Assembly: GCA_036873135.1 (NCBI GenBank)
Contig: JAPTYO010000014.1
Location: 22,528,952 to 22,592,951 of the forward strand
Direction of reading: 5' to 3'
Length of the DNA: 64,000 bases
Source of the DNA: Clarkia xantiana subsp. parviflora
Lineage: Eukaryota; Streptophyta; Magnoliopsida; Myrtales; Onagraceae
Below, piece by piece: positions 45,146-58,427 of the stretch (positions within the stretch are counted from its first letter, which is position 1; the number at the start of each line of letters is the position of its first letter). The notes beneath the pieces are model-generated. The model had not been told where the DNA came from. It did not search any database and saw only the letters and a program-made list of their open reading frames with translations. The position numbers and the translations under genes were made by a program.

Positions 45146-47391
45146 ATGGCGAAAAGAGCAAGAGATATCGCACCGGTGGTGGTGGGTGTGGACAAGGACA
45201 AGTCGAGCCAATACGCCCTCAAATGGGCTGTAGATAATGTCCTTGGCAAGGGACAACTTTTGACCCTCCTCCATATCAAAACCCGATCTAGCTCCGGTAC
45301 GGTAATTTTATTAATTTCTTCTCCTAAAATCTCGATTTTTTAAAACATTTGCTTAGAATATGGTAACCCGGTCGTCGCATTATTTTTACGTTGTTTACGT
45401 GTTGTAGGGAGCCACACCGAGGCAAGTGACATTGCCAACAAGGAGTTGTTCATGCCGTTTCGTTGTTTTTGCTCTAGGAAAGACGTAAGTTGGTCGTATG
45501 CCAAGATTAATTAATTTTACATAAATTTTCATACAATTAATGGGATTATGGATCAAATGCCACGTCTTTGTTTGTTCCTTTAGATTAAGTGCAACGAAAT
45601 AATTTACGAAGATATAGACATAGCAAAGGGTATCGTCGACTACGTCAAGGAGCACAACATCGAGGTTTTAGTGCTCGGCGCTGCCACCAAGAGCACCCTT
45701 TTCAGGTACCTACATTCTCTAATATGCATCTGTTACTTCTTTCGTTACATATATGTTGGTCGAATGTGTTTAAATGTTTACATTTTTGTTGTTGTTAACA
45801 TTATTACTCAGTTATTTACGTTTCAGAATGTTATTAAATGACTGAAACTTAGTTTTATTTTGTTCTACTCATGATTACTAAATAAGCATTTACATGATTA
45901 ACTAAAAAACATATTTACATACATTGACAAATATAAATAAAATTATTTACATGATTTTTATTTTTTATTGTTGTTCAGATTCAAGAGCGCGGACGTGGCA
46001 AGCACTGTTTTCAAAGCTGCACCGGATTTTTGTAGCCTATATATCATATCGAAAGGGAAGGTATCGATTGTGAAATCGGCAACCAATAGTCCACCAACCA
46101 AAAATGCCGCATCCACTTATGTTTCCACCTCACAACCCGATAGCCCCCCCTTGCATCCACACCGAATCGAATCACACGTTAATCAAATACCAAGAGGTAT
46201 TCAAATTACTATAATCTCATTTTTAATATTTTGGTATACTTCTTCAAGGTTTGGTTTGGGGGCAAATTCAAGCTTCAATTTTGACAGGACAAAACTGAAA
46301 CATAATACATTTTTGGGGAGAGTAATGAAAAACTGTGGAAATTCCCGACTATTTGGTCATAATGTTGTATTTTGCTTACAAACTATTTTTCTTCCCATCT
46401 TTTGTTTAGGTTTTGGGTATTTGCCGATGCCTCGGAACACGCCCGATGAACTCGAATTCAGGTTAGTTTGTGTTCTGACTAATTCTAAGTTGTGAAAATT
46501 TGTGCAAATCTACATATTCTTAAATACCACAAAAGCATACGTAAATTATATTTTAGAACTGCATGACTTATGTGTCCGAGATATTGAACAGATCGCCGTT
46601 CAGTAGACCGGGAGCAGCGGTTAATCGATCGTACGTGAGGTCGGCAGCTTCTAATCAATGTGACATATCGTTCGTGAGCTGTGGAAAGCCGAGTGTCGAT
46701 GCCAACCCCGGTACGAACTTCGATTGTGGTGAGTTCGATAGGCCCTCGTCTGCTTCGGAGTTTGAGGCTAGGACTAGTCTGGGAGACTCACCGGAGCGAC
46801 TATCTGTCTCCTTGCAGAACATTGTAAGTGCATCAAACATTGTGTATAAATATATTGCCGTGGTGCATGTTCGGGTTTTGTTATAGTGACGGTTATCGAT
46901 TTCGTAGGAGGATGTCGAGGCCGAAATGCGGAGGCTAAGGCTCGAGTTGAAGCAAACAATTGACATGTACAGCGCAGCTTGCAAGGAAGCTCTCAGTGCA
47001 AAACAAAAGGTACTAATACTTTTCCGAACCCTAAGATCGCAATTCCGGTCCGAAAAAAGATATATAGGGTTAATTGATTGTCGATCGTGTACCGTAGGCT
47101 CTCGAACTGCATCGGTGGAAAATAGAAGAAGAGCGACGGTTAGAAGAGGCACGACTAGCCGAGGAGGCGGCACTAGAACTTGCAGAGAGGGAGAAAGTGA
47201 AGTGTAAAGCGGCTCTAGAGGCGGCCGAAGCCTCACAGAAGATTGCCGAGCGAGAAGTTCAGAGGAGAATTAATGCGGAGAGGAAAGCGGAAAGAGAAGC
47301 CGAGGAGAGGAAGAAGATTATGTTGTCTCTATCAGGCAATGACTGCAGGTACGTACGACGCCCTGACCCGGTTACTTGCTGTGCAAGGTGT

Positions 47392-47429
<38 letters not shown>

Positions 47430-48561
47430 TAAGAGTGTGTCGAATGTCTTCGCTCATTTAGTTCAATGCACACGTCTTATATTCTTAACACGATGTTTGT
47501 CTTTTTTGGTTCTAATCTTGCTTGAAATTAGGTATCGGAAATACTCGATTGAGGAGATCGAGGCAGCCACCGACAACTTTGCGCCTGATCGTAAGATCGG
47601 AGAAGGAGGGTACGGCCCGGTGTATAAATGCCTACTAGATCATACACTCGTGGCGATAAAGGCTTTAAGACCCGATGCAGATCAAGGCCGATCGCAGTTT
47701 CACCAAGAGGTTGGCTAACCCTAATTTACGCGGATTTTTTCACTATATCCTTGGTTTTTGTATTTAACACAGTCAGAGGCAGAAACGGTCTCACTTCACT
47801 ATAACGCTTTTATCGTAATATAGGTTGAAATACTATGTTCCATACGACATCCGAACATGGTACTCCTCCTCGGTGCTTGCCCCGAAAATGGATGCCTGGT
47901 CTACGAGTACATGGCGAACGGAAGCTTGGAAGATCGACTGTTCAGAAGAGATAACACTCCGGCCATCCCGTGGCAAATAAGGTTCCGGATCGCCGCTGAA
48001 ATCGGCACTGGGCTCCTTTTCCTCCACCATACCAAACCCGAACCCCTCGTGCACCGAGACTTGAAACCCGCTAACATCTTGCTCGACCGCAACTACGTCA
48101 GCAAGATAAGTGATGTGGGATTGGCGAGGCTGGTCCCGCCTTCTGTGGCAGACAGTGTCACCCAATACAGAATGACTTCAGCTGCCGGCACGTTTTGCTA
48201 TATCGATCCCGAGTATCAGCAGACAGGCATGCTCGGGATAAAATCGGATATATACTCGCTCGGGATTATGTTTCTCCAGATAATCACCGCAAAGCCCCCG
48301 ATGGGCTTGACCCATGTCATCGAACGTGCGATTGAGAGGGGGACATTCGCAGAAGTCCTCGATCCCGCCGTTACCGACTGGCCGGTTGATGAAGCGTTCA
48401 CATTCGCGAAACTCGCTCTTAAGTGCGCGGAGCTGAGACGTAAAGACCGACCCGATCTCGGGAAAGTGATTCTCCCCGAGCTGAATCGGTTGAGATTGCT
48501 CGGCGAGAGTAACATGCAAAGCGTACCACAACATCTTCTCAATGGAGCTGCTTCACCTTGA
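45146..48561 (+). CDS. USP-domain receptor-like cytoplasmic kinase (RLCK-IXb), 10 exons
   Basis: Exons 45146-45296, 45408-45484, 45584-45705, 45979-46196, 46410-46461, 46592-46823, 46908-47009, 47098-47348, 47532-47709 and 47824-48561 join to 2121 nt (706 residues). The N-terminus is a universal stress protein-like domain ([18 protein letters not shown]). A Ser/Pro-rich linker with [13 protein letters not shown] and a Glu/Ala/Arg-rich coiled coil (about residues 285-400) follow. The kinase domain has [10 protein letters not shown], the ATP-binding Lys in [18 protein letters not shown], and DVG in place of DFG (normal for this subfamily), then [10 protein letters not shown]. It ends LLNGAASP without the U-box carried by some close relatives (PUB35/51/52 type), as in the RLCK-IXb proteins without a ligase domain. 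For exon 6 I chose the acceptor before 46592, because the earlier AG brings an in-frame stop. Substrate unknown. Confidence 0.88.
47395..47426. repeat. TA microsatellite in a kinase intron
   Basis: About 15 TA units inside the intron between exons 8 and 9. Confidence 0.9.
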
Positions 48562-49695
48562 CAACAAGCCCTAGTCTTTAGGGTTTCAGTTAACGACAAC
48601 ATATTCATCATGTATATTCATGCAATTCCTTATTCATGTTAGGACATATTAATTGAGTGGTTAGACAATTCCGACTGTATATATGAAACATATATCCATT
48701 ACATCAAAGAGTATAAACTCCTCTTTTACATTTCACCTAAAATATTAATGAAAAATATTAGTAATTTTGAGAGAATTAAATGGTAAAAACTGAAGACGAA
48801 ATTGTTAAAGTAGACTATTTTGAGAGGAAATAAGAATGGTTAAAAGAAAATTGATAACATTTATAGACTGTACCACTATAAGTCTTCTTTTAGAAAAAAA
48901 AAAATTGTTTCAAAATTTTTATTGTGACAGTAATTATTTCTTCAAACAAAATTTAGTAATAATTATTCAATTATAAGTACATTAAGATATTGGAAGCCTT
49001 CGTGGCTAGTCTTGTTTATTTGGGTGGTTGGGTCACCGGATTATCGGTGAAGACGACGTCTTTTATGAGGTTGACGAGGTGAATGTTTGGTGGTGTCGAT
49101 ATTCAAAAATGAAATATCAAGTTGATTGGAGCATCAACAATATCATCAATCTCATTATCAAGTATCTTACTTAGACTGTACCTCAAAATCACTGGAAGTC
49201 TGTCCGAAAAAATGCACATGGATGCACAAAACTGGGTTGTTGTGCAATCTAGAAATGAGATGTATCATGTGAATCGGGTGTTGTTACCCCATCTCCTCTG
49301 GTTTTATTTTTATTATAGATTGTAATCGTGGTTTGCATAATTGAATAAAATATCAAGTATTTCAATGGAAAAAAAAATAAACGTCTTAACTGGATTTTTG
49401 CGAGGTGAAACATTGCTATACACACCATGTATGATTATTAATATTATTATTATGTACTTTCAAAATCTACCTAATTTTTTGGCCAAAAAAGTTGAACCTA
49501 ATTTATTTGATTAGAAAAAGAGATATTTAAGCCTAGCTACTAATTATGTGCCTCAAAGTCATGCCGAGCTATAATGATTTATATATATATATACTAGTCA
49601 CTGAATCAACATGTTGTGTGGAGTTTTAAATAATTTTTTAACGTTAGTAACTTTCAGTTTGTGCATAAGGCGATTTATAATGGTGAGACAGAAAA
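48562..49695. other. Intergenic, AT-rich
   Basis: 3' side of the kinase gene, then unique AT-rich DNA. No gene, RNA or bounded repeat recognised. Confidence 0.45.
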
Positions 49696-50311
49696 TGTTG
49701 GAACCTGCTCGTCCGAGGGTCCGATCTTGGCGGCCTTGAGTTCCATGTTCCTCAAATCTTCGGGTTACAGTCAATTTAACTCCGTGCCTAGCGGACCTGC
49801 ACAAAAGGGCAGTGCCAGAGAGGGGGGTGTCTCTGGCGAACCCTCTCCGATCCCAAAGTAAGAACATAATTATAGAGAGATAAAGTATAGAGAAGTTAGA
49901 GCTCTGGTGTCTCAATCCAAGATTAAGTTGGAAATGAAGGACCTAGGCGCCTATTTATAGAGTTTTGGATCCAGGCAATGGAGGGTCCCACATTTTTAGG
50001 TGGGGCCCGCACAGAGATTAAAAGAGTATTCGGATATACGCGGGTGCCCCGGACAACGGTGTTCGGGGGTCGACACGGGGCATGTCGGCCCCGGACAAGT
50101 CTGGTTGCTGTGCAACCAGACATGTCCGGTTGCCCTGCTAACGGACTTGTCCGGTTGCTCCGGACGAGGTCGGCGCAACCGAACAAGTCCGATTGCTACG
50201 TGGCAACCGAAACATGGCGCGTATCCCTAGGAATAAAATGGTCTTACCTTGAGGTCGGCGGGGCGACCGTGTTTGAGCCTTAGTGAGGTCCAATTGGGTG
50301 TATATCCATCA
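49696..50311 (-). repeat. Orphan LTR, probably gypsy
   Basis: Starts TGTTGGAACC and ends ATATCCATCA. On its right lies TTTGCCCCCGAGTC, which on the minus strand is a polypurine tract directly before TGATGG. So it is the 3' LTR of a minus-strand element. A TATA motif (reverse of CTATTTATAG at about 49952) fits. Flanks GAAAA and TTTGC do not match, so it is not a clean solo LTR. The partner LTR is not in the window. Around 50085-50165 it carries clustered GCAACCnGACAnGTCCGG words forming small palindromes. Confidence 0.65.
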
Positions 50312-51676
50312 TTTGCCCCCGAGTCAAGAATTGGTTTAGTACTACTTGACTCTATTTTTTAGAATGATTAAACGCCCGATTGTACCTCGGCTACTGTTTT
50401 ACCTTTGCTCGTCTATGTTGAACGGTCTTTCCTTCCATTCTAGGAGGGTTTGACTTATATCATCATTGAACTCATAGAAAAATTCATAACAGGTTAGTCA
50501 TAGACGTGCTATCTTGTGATGACGTGTATGCAACCGACGACATGTTGTTATGATAAATTGAATTTGATGTAATTGAACGTGGATCACATGTGCTCGTAAT
50601 ATTTCAAAACGAATAATGTAAGAACGTATGGACATGCTATCATGGGTACGAGTGTGTGTAATCAATATAGCATATATGAATGAATATCAATGTTACATGC
50701 TGTGCAACTATGAGAGTGTTACATTGTAGTGACATGTGACTGTGTCAGTGTCAAATAGATGTAGTCATGCATAGTGATGAAAAAATTCATAATTTACATG
50801 ACACTAGTAAGGATGCATCTATGTGTGCATATGTGTTCGATAGTAAACTAAGTGTTCTACTATACTTGTTGTAATGCATATGAAAGCAATCATGGTAGTG
50901 AAATGAAAATTTTCTATCTTTCATGGGAAACTATCAATGATGTATATCAATGATATGTATATGCTCTAGTGTACAAATCACTAATCATGAATAGTAATGG
51001 CAATACATGCACAACCATGTCGGGAAGCGAACATTGAGCCTGACCTTGGATATGAGTTCTGAGTCCGTGAGGATACTTCGAGTGCCTCTTCATAAGGCTC
51101 CCGGGATCAATCACACGCTCGAGGTGAAGAAGTTTGCGCCCGTTAGAATCACGAGGATTCTTATCTAGCACAATCGAGCTGTGACCCCATGGTCGAACAT
51201 GGCACACGTAGTATGAAGCACGCGTCGATAGCATATCTGAACCTTTAGGTTGATATGAATGGGATATGTCAATCATGCTATCGCAGATTTTCATCTGGCC
51301 CAGAATGTGGTTTAATGATGAACGGAGTTCATCACGGCGATTTGCAAAATGAAAATCATGTCGAGTTACTTCGGAACTAGATAATCGTCTTGCGTAATCA
51401 GGTTTATCCCCCTGATTCTTAGCCAGACTAGCTTGGTAGAGGTCTCCCTCCACCGCAAGACGACTGTACCTATGTGACTAGGTAAGGCCCACATTCGACA
51501 TAGTTTGGCAGAGGATTTGCGTCCTCCTACAACTTAGTTTATAGACCGTAAATCTGATGTATTCAAACATTATGACGTCGATGGATCATAAACTCGATTG
51601 CAATTCTCTCGTTTATTAAAAATGTAACTTTCAATTATCAAAATTTTATCACATATACATGCTACTTTTAAACCCT
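50312..51676. other. Non-coding stretch with one unexplained minus-strand frame
   Basis: Probably the 3' internal region of the minus-strand retroelement to the right. A 168-codon minus-strand frame at 50947-51453 (begins MEGDLYQASLAKNQG) matches no family I recognise and has no membrane segment or clear motif. It may be a remnant of a retroelement 3' frame. The rest is unique AT-rich sequence. Confidence 0.35.
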
Positions 51677-54600
51677 ACGTAATCCAAGCAGTTTTACGTG
51701 CTTTTCGAATGTCTCCCTGCGTAGTGGTTTAGTTAATAGGTCCGCAACCATGTTATCAGTGAACAAGTATTCCAAAGTGATTGTATTGTCTTCTACCATA
51801 GATTTAGCATAAAAATATTTCACATCAATGTGCTTAGTCCTACTATGGTACTTTGGATTCTAACTGCCGCAATAGCCGCCTGACTGTAGAGTATACCACG
51901 ACGGGTTTACTCCCGTCTTTGACGTCAAGCAGTGCAGTAAGAAGCCTTTTCAGCCAGACCGCTTCCTATGCGTTTTTAGAGAGAGATACGAATTCCGATT
52001 CCATTGTAGACAGCGTGACACAGGTTTGCTTCTTGCTCGTCCATGAAATGGAGGCATTAGCAAGGAGAAAGACTCCTCCTGTGGTAGACTTACGATCATC
52101 TGGATCACCACCATGGTCAGCATCACTGTAACCGTCAATTCTAACTTCCTCCCCTCATAGCACAGTGCGTAGTCGGCAGTACCTTTCAGATAACGAATAA
52201 TTCGTTTTACAGCCTTTAAATGTTGATAGCCAGGATCTGATTGGAATCGTGCTACTAGGCTCACTGCGTAACAGATGTCCGGACGGGTGCATTGCATGGT
52301 GTACATGAGACTACCGACTATGCTTAAATACTCTGCACCCTTCATTTGTTCTCGCTCTGCCAGGTTCTTGGGGATGTCACGTTTTGACAATGCACACCCA
52401 AACATTACCAGCGTATCCACGGGTTTGGCATATTGTAATATGAACCTTTTCAAAATTTTGTTGATATAAGCTTCTTGAGATAGACATAATTTCCGGGTAG
52501 TGCGATCTCTAGCAATTTTAATGCTTAAGATGTACGTGGCCTCTCCCATGTCTTTCATCTCGAATACTGATGCCAACCAGGACTTTGACTTATTCATAAA
52601 GCTCACGTCGTTTGCGGCAATGAGTATGTCGTCCACGTATAAGGCTAAGATGACATACTTAGACCCGGAGGTCTTATAATACACGCACGGATCCTCATGA
52701 AGATTCACGAATCTGTTTCCTACGATTTCCTCGTGGAATCTGCGGTACCATTGCTGAGACGACTATTTAAGACCGTAAATGGACCTCTGGAGTTTCTAAA
52801 CTTTACGTTCGATACCAGGAGTAATGAAACCCTATGGTTGCTCCATATAGATCTCTTCCTCCAGGTTTCCGTGGAGGAATGCAGTCTTAACATCCATTTG
52901 GGGCAGCTCGAGATCGAGACATGCGACCAAGGCCAGAATGGCCCGGACTGTCGTGTAACGCACAGTTGGTGAGTATGTTTCGTCAAAGTCCACTTCGTGA
53001 AGTTGGGTATATCATTTCGCAACAAATCGGGTTTTGTATCGCTCGACCTTCCCATCAGCAGTGAGTTTCAATTTAAGAACCCACTTTGCTCATATGGCCC
53101 TGCGGTTAGCAGGTAAATCAACCAAACACCATACCGAATTGGCTTTCATTGAGGCGATCTCTTCCTCCATTGCCTTCCTCCATTCCTTTGCTTGAGGTCC
53201 TTCCAACGCTTGTTGAACCGTTACCGGTTCGTCAACAGATGTTAGAGTGAGGATCTCACCTTTCTCGATGGGATACTTCTTAGAAGAAGTTCGATGCCTT
53301 TGACTACGTCTATGCTCGTTGACCCCATCTTGACTCTGAGCGATACTCCCACTCGGAATAATACTTCTTATCGGAGCATCACTCCCACTGGGAACAAGAG
53401 CAGTGCCTGAACCTTCACCTACAACCTTCCTTGGACGACCTCTCGGTCTCGGGATTCTATCTCCGAGGTTAATTCCTTGATCACTAGGACCTGGAACCAA
53501 GTTGGTTGATCCATCACTAGAAACAATGGGTAGTAGTTGTGGTTGTGGTATTATTGGATTTTCATCCAGCGGTCCGGCTACATGATTATTAGGTTCAACT
53601 TGATTTGTCTCTGCAGCAACAGTGATTTGTGTGGTAGGGTTTTTTCCTCCCACTGGATTTACTATGTAAATGTTTACATTATCATTTACCATGTCATTCA
53701 CTTGAGTTGCTGGTTCAAATCTCACACTCGAAGTAAGTGGGACCTGATCACCAATGTTATCCTGCTCCAGTTCGATCAATATTTCATCTGTTTTAATCTC
53801 ACCAAGCGTCGAAAATTCATCCTCAAGGAAAGTTACGTCTCTGGATTCATGTTCAACCACGCCACCATTTTCTTGAGCTGACACGAATACGTAACCTTTA
53901 GAGTTCTCTGAATACCTTATAAAGATACTCTTTAGTCCTCTGGGTCCCAACTTGCCGAAACGGCTGTCACTTGTATGTGTATAAGCAGCGCAATCCCAAG
54001 GTCGTAATCTGGTGAGATCTAACTTTCTACTATGCCACAGCTCATACGGCGTTGTGTCTACCGCCTTTGTTGGGACAAGGTTTACTACATGAGTGACAGT
54101 CAATAACGCATCACTCCAATAGGAGATAGGCAATTATGCCTGCGACATCATCGTTCTGACCATGTCTAGGAGTGATCGATTACGTCGTTCAGCCACACCA
54201 TTTTGCTGTGGTTTGTTGGGGATTGTCGTTTGATTGGTTATCCCTCTTTCTTTGCACAACTTATCAAACTCATTAGAGAGATATTATCCACCTCTATCAG
54301 TGCGTAGGGTTTTCACATTTCACTGTTGTTGATTCTCTACGAGGTTTAGAAAGTTTCTAAAGCAATCTATTGCCTCGAATTTACGAGTAATCAAATGAGT
54401 AAACCCATAACGGGTAAAGTCGTCAATGAAAGTTACGAAGTATTGTTTTACACTCCTAGCGGTTACATTCATTGGTCCACAGACGTCAGAGTGAATTAGT
54501 TGCAATGGATACTCGGCTCGTTGAGCTTTTCCGAATGGTTTGCGGGTGGACTTTCCAGCTAGACAATCATGGCAAGTGTGTTTAACCACATTGCTGGTAC

Positions 54601-55918
54601 CAGACAGAAGCTCTCTTCGGGATAATGAATGTACCCTATCGTAGATTATATGTCCAAGCCTCGCATGCCATTCGGTTGCTTTAGTTTCTGCTTCCCTGTA
54701 GATAATGCATACATTCTATTTGAATCTATACTTCCATTTAAATCCATGATAAAGAGACCATAAGAGGAATAAGCATGCCCAAAGAAGACATTGCATTTAT
54801 TTATTCGAACAAAGTTCTTCTCAAATAATAAAATATAATTATTATTCATAAGAGCAGAAACAGAAACAACATTTCTACGAATTCTTGGAGCAAAAAGGAC
54901 ATTTTCAAGTAGTATGGTCCCGCCATTGTTCATAGACAACTTGCAGTTCCCTACTCCCATGACTTCAACTTGTGAGTTATCTCCAATGTATATCCTCTTA
55001 GAATCCTTTGGCAATCGTCTAAACTTGGCGAACAGTCCTTTGTTGTTAGCTATGTGGTCCGTCGCACCTGAGTCTCCGAGAAGGATTTGAGTCAGTTAAC
55101 ATGATAGTGGAGGAAACGAGAGCTTCCAAAACATAACCAACGTCTCATACCTTTTTAGGATGCAACTTGCTGGACCGTGTACCTTCGCCTATTCGGCGTG
55201 GACTGGAGTTCCCGCGGACTATCTCGGATTTTACTCGGAGATTTCCTGGTTTAGGCGTTGTCAACATTTTACCGTCGACAACTTGTTGTCTCTTTCCTTA
55301 GTTCATCATCTTTCTTTTTCCTTGCCCAGCTCGTCCCGGTATTGATTTTAGTCGAGTTTGTTCCATCTCGATGAATTTCAGGATAGATGCAAGATCTAGC
55401 ACGGAACCACTGACAGTCAGTAAAGCCTTGGCTGCTCTCCAAGACTTCGGGAAAACCCCGATGATGGCTTGAATTTTATCTCATTCACCCACATGAACCT
55501 CTTCTTCCAGTGGTTTCAACATGCCAAGGAGATCGTATACTTTTTCAAGTACACTTTAGTTGTAGTTGTTTAAGCTTTCTTCCATAGTTGGTATAAGTGG
55601 GTGCATAATTACTGCCATGCCATTTTCATATTTTAGGAAGAGAGCATCCCAGATGTTCTTTGTAACCGTAACATCCTTATACTCTCCATCGAAGTGCTGA
55701 GACATCTCAGACAACAATATCTTCTTTGCTTTCTTGTCATCTTGCTCCCATTTGAAATGGACAAACGCTAGGTCTTTTGTTAGATCAGCATTTGGGCAGC
55801 TCATGGACTTCTGAATGTGACCTACAAGGCCATGATCCTCCAACAGTGCATTGACGTGTTTGCTCCACGAGTCGTAGTTTGTCTCAATCAAAAGCTCATT
55901 AGCGTATGGTGATGCCAT
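51677..55918 (-). pseudogene. Minus-strand copia gag-pol, decayed
   Basis: From the right: gag starts at 55918 (MASPYANELLIETNYDSW). The protease motif GDSGATDHI lies near 55060 and the pre-integrase region has HTCHDCLAGKSTRKPF. The integrase core keeps its three acidic residues in FIDDF, RTDRGG and QNGVAERRN. Its C-terminal domain is a long open piece (53090-54133). RT has LALYVDDILIA, and RNase H ends ADLLTKPLRRETF at about 51677. Stops and frame changes between pieces (for example after RTDRGG, and within RT near 52740-53060) show it is inactive. Its 5' LTR is at 58445. A matching 3' LTR was not found on the left, so the 3' end is lost or replaced. Confidence 0.88.
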
Positions 55919-58427
55919 CTATGCTGAAACTCGTTACTAAACATGTTGATGATTATGCAAAATCAGAGAGACAACAACATTTTGAGAAAGAATTGCATAC
56001 ATAAGATATCTATTAAGATGGAATACGACAAGTAACGATTTCTTAGTCATCTAAACCAACCGACCACCAGTAAACCAATGGAAGACAGTGAAAGGGTTCA
56101 CATTACTGTCGTCTTCAATCCAATAGATCGGTCTTTTAAAACGATTTTAATCGTAAATTACCGAAACGGGAATTTTAAAACAAGCATACACGATCTTGGC
56201 TTTCCCAAGGCCGTTTTATTTTGGAAAAATATTCTGATGAACTTACTCATGCATATATAATTCTACCATCCATGTAAATCATCATACGCAAGAACCATTC
56301 ATCACACAAACCATACACATCCTTACGCGTCATGCGTCTAATGTTCCGAGGAACTCATGCTTGCATACATAATTCTACTTCCAAGTAAATTATCAAATGC
56401 GGCTACATCCTCAACATTCTAGCATACGTGTCAAACATGAAACTTCCACATCAATCATACATATTTGGCGACTGATTTTCGATTTTAAAATATTTTAAAC
56501 ATTCGGGGCTGATTTGCAATTCATGTTTATATTCAGTTACGCATGATTCTAGACATGAATCTTAAGCAATTTCAACCATCACAGCATGTCTATCCTAGTG
56601 CGCATACAATATATTTAACCAGGGCTCTGCCCCCAATATGCATTATACAGCTAGCTTGACTCAGTCAAGACGACAGTTCTAATCATGCATAAAAATATAT
56701 CGAATAATAAACAATTTCAATTCAGCCCACTAATTAATCCAGTCCAAAAAAACATGTATCTCTGAGATCTATCCCCATAATCGAAACAAGGCATTAAGTT
56801 TTAATTGTTATGTGAATAATAATAATCCATTGAGGACTGTGTAGGCCAAATAAGGTTCAAAACATTTGGATTTTAAAACTTTACCTCCCTATTTTATTTA
56901 ATTGACTTGAATTCGGTTTTGAAAATTCGGTTCGGTTCAGTCAATTTCGGTCCGGTTCGGTTCGGTCCAGAAAAATCTGGTTCGGGTTCGGTTCACTAAA
57001 ATCTGGTTCGGTCCAGATTTATTTTCAAAATCTGGTTTGGTCCGAACCGATCCAATAAAAGTAGGGTTCGGTTCGCCTCAGCACTCAAAACCGGTTCGGT
57101 TAGATCTACTTACCCCGATCCGACCTGACTAGGTCGAACCAATTAAGAAAACCCGGTTCGGCTTTAACCCAGACCGATTTTGCAAATTGGACCGGCCCAT
57201 TTACCCTAGGGTTTGGGCCGAAATATTATTTTAAGTAACTAAATCTATCAATAATATTTTTAACCCTATTAATTATTTAGATATGTTGATAGTTATATAT
57301 ATTTTTATATATTAATGTGAATATATCTTTATGTTTCCAATTATAAATATATTGTTACCTCGAATAAAAAATTATAATATGGTAAACAATATACCTAGTA
57401 GTTTCGGCCGAAATTAATAACTTGGAGCCTAAGAAATTTAAAAAAAAAAAAAATTACCTTGTGATTTACTTAGGGTTTCGGCCAAAAACACATATTGGAA
57501 ACAAGTGGTCAAATTTCAATATCAAATTTTAGGGTTGGGCATATTAACTAGTTCGGCCGAATTGAGATTGATTTTGAACCAAACTGAACCGGTTAAGAAT
57601 CAATTTGATTGAACTAGTTTAATAAACAAAACAGATTTTCTATAATTTAAATAGTGCAGTTTAGGATTACGATAGATTAAACCGGTTTAGCAGTTAATTG
57701 ATATGTATTAGATTTGTTAATTTAATGTAATTTATTATAAATATAGTACAGAATCGCTAAACATATATTAGGTATATACTATATATATTTTTGGAAAAAC
57801 AAAAAACAAACTAAACCTAAGATTGCTAAGTTACTACGTGGTTACTAACTTCAACAAATGAGGGACAAGCTGAGCTTATTATTATTAGCTTAAGTTAATA
57901 ACGACTTACTATGTTAGATTGCTAAGTATGTAGTTAGATTAAGCTCATATAATTAGATTAGTTCGTACTGCTTATAGTACTTATTTATGATTTTGTTTTG
58001 ATAAAAAAAAAAAGAGAGAGAGAGAGAGAAATGGTTCGGTTCAATTCGAACCGGTTTATAACCGGTTTACAAACAAATCAGATATTATAATTTTATACAA
58101 TGCGGTTTAGACCTCAAGTCTAAAATCGAACCAAATAGTTTTAAACGGTTAAGTTCAGTTCGAAATCGGTTCGGCTATAAACCGAATTATGTCCAACCCT
58201 ATCAAATTTTAATAAGATCTACAATCCAATGTTCGATTTTGATAAAAATATATTTTTCTTGAGGATCATGAACATCAAATTTTCCTAAGAACATCATGAA
58301 AATTTTGGCACCATTATCTTAAAAATTTCGAAAATTTTAAATTTTCTCCTCTTAAAATTGTCGGCCAAAATAAAAAAAAAAACTTTCAAGAACACCAATT
58401 TATCAAAATCATGAACTCCTAACACAG
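55919..58427 (-). other. Long leader of the minus-strand copia, with inserted repeats
   Basis: About 2.5 kb separate the gag start from the primer site. About 56920-57200 is full of CGGTTCGGTT/AACCGG words like those of the hAT elements at 16-17 kb, without clear ends. A bounded hAT MITE follows at 57530-58201 and a GA run at 58011-58029. No host gene seen. Confidence 0.55.
57530..58201. mobile_element. hAT MITE, 672 bp
   Basis: Ends TAGGGTTGGGCATA and, reversed, TAGGGTTGGACATA. A perfect 8-bp duplication TCAAATTT flanks it (57522-57529 and 58202-58209). AACCGGTT-rich sub-terminal regions resemble those of the element at 16432, but the tips differ, so it is a separate family. Non-coding. Confidence 0.85.

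Noticed and set aside
46655..47236. 193-codon minus-strand frame
   Set aside because: It is antisense to kinase exons 6-8 and crosses their introns.
49696..50311. Solo LTR from clean recombination
   Set aside because: The 5-bp flanks do not match and a polypurine tract remains on one side, so it is part of a truncated element.
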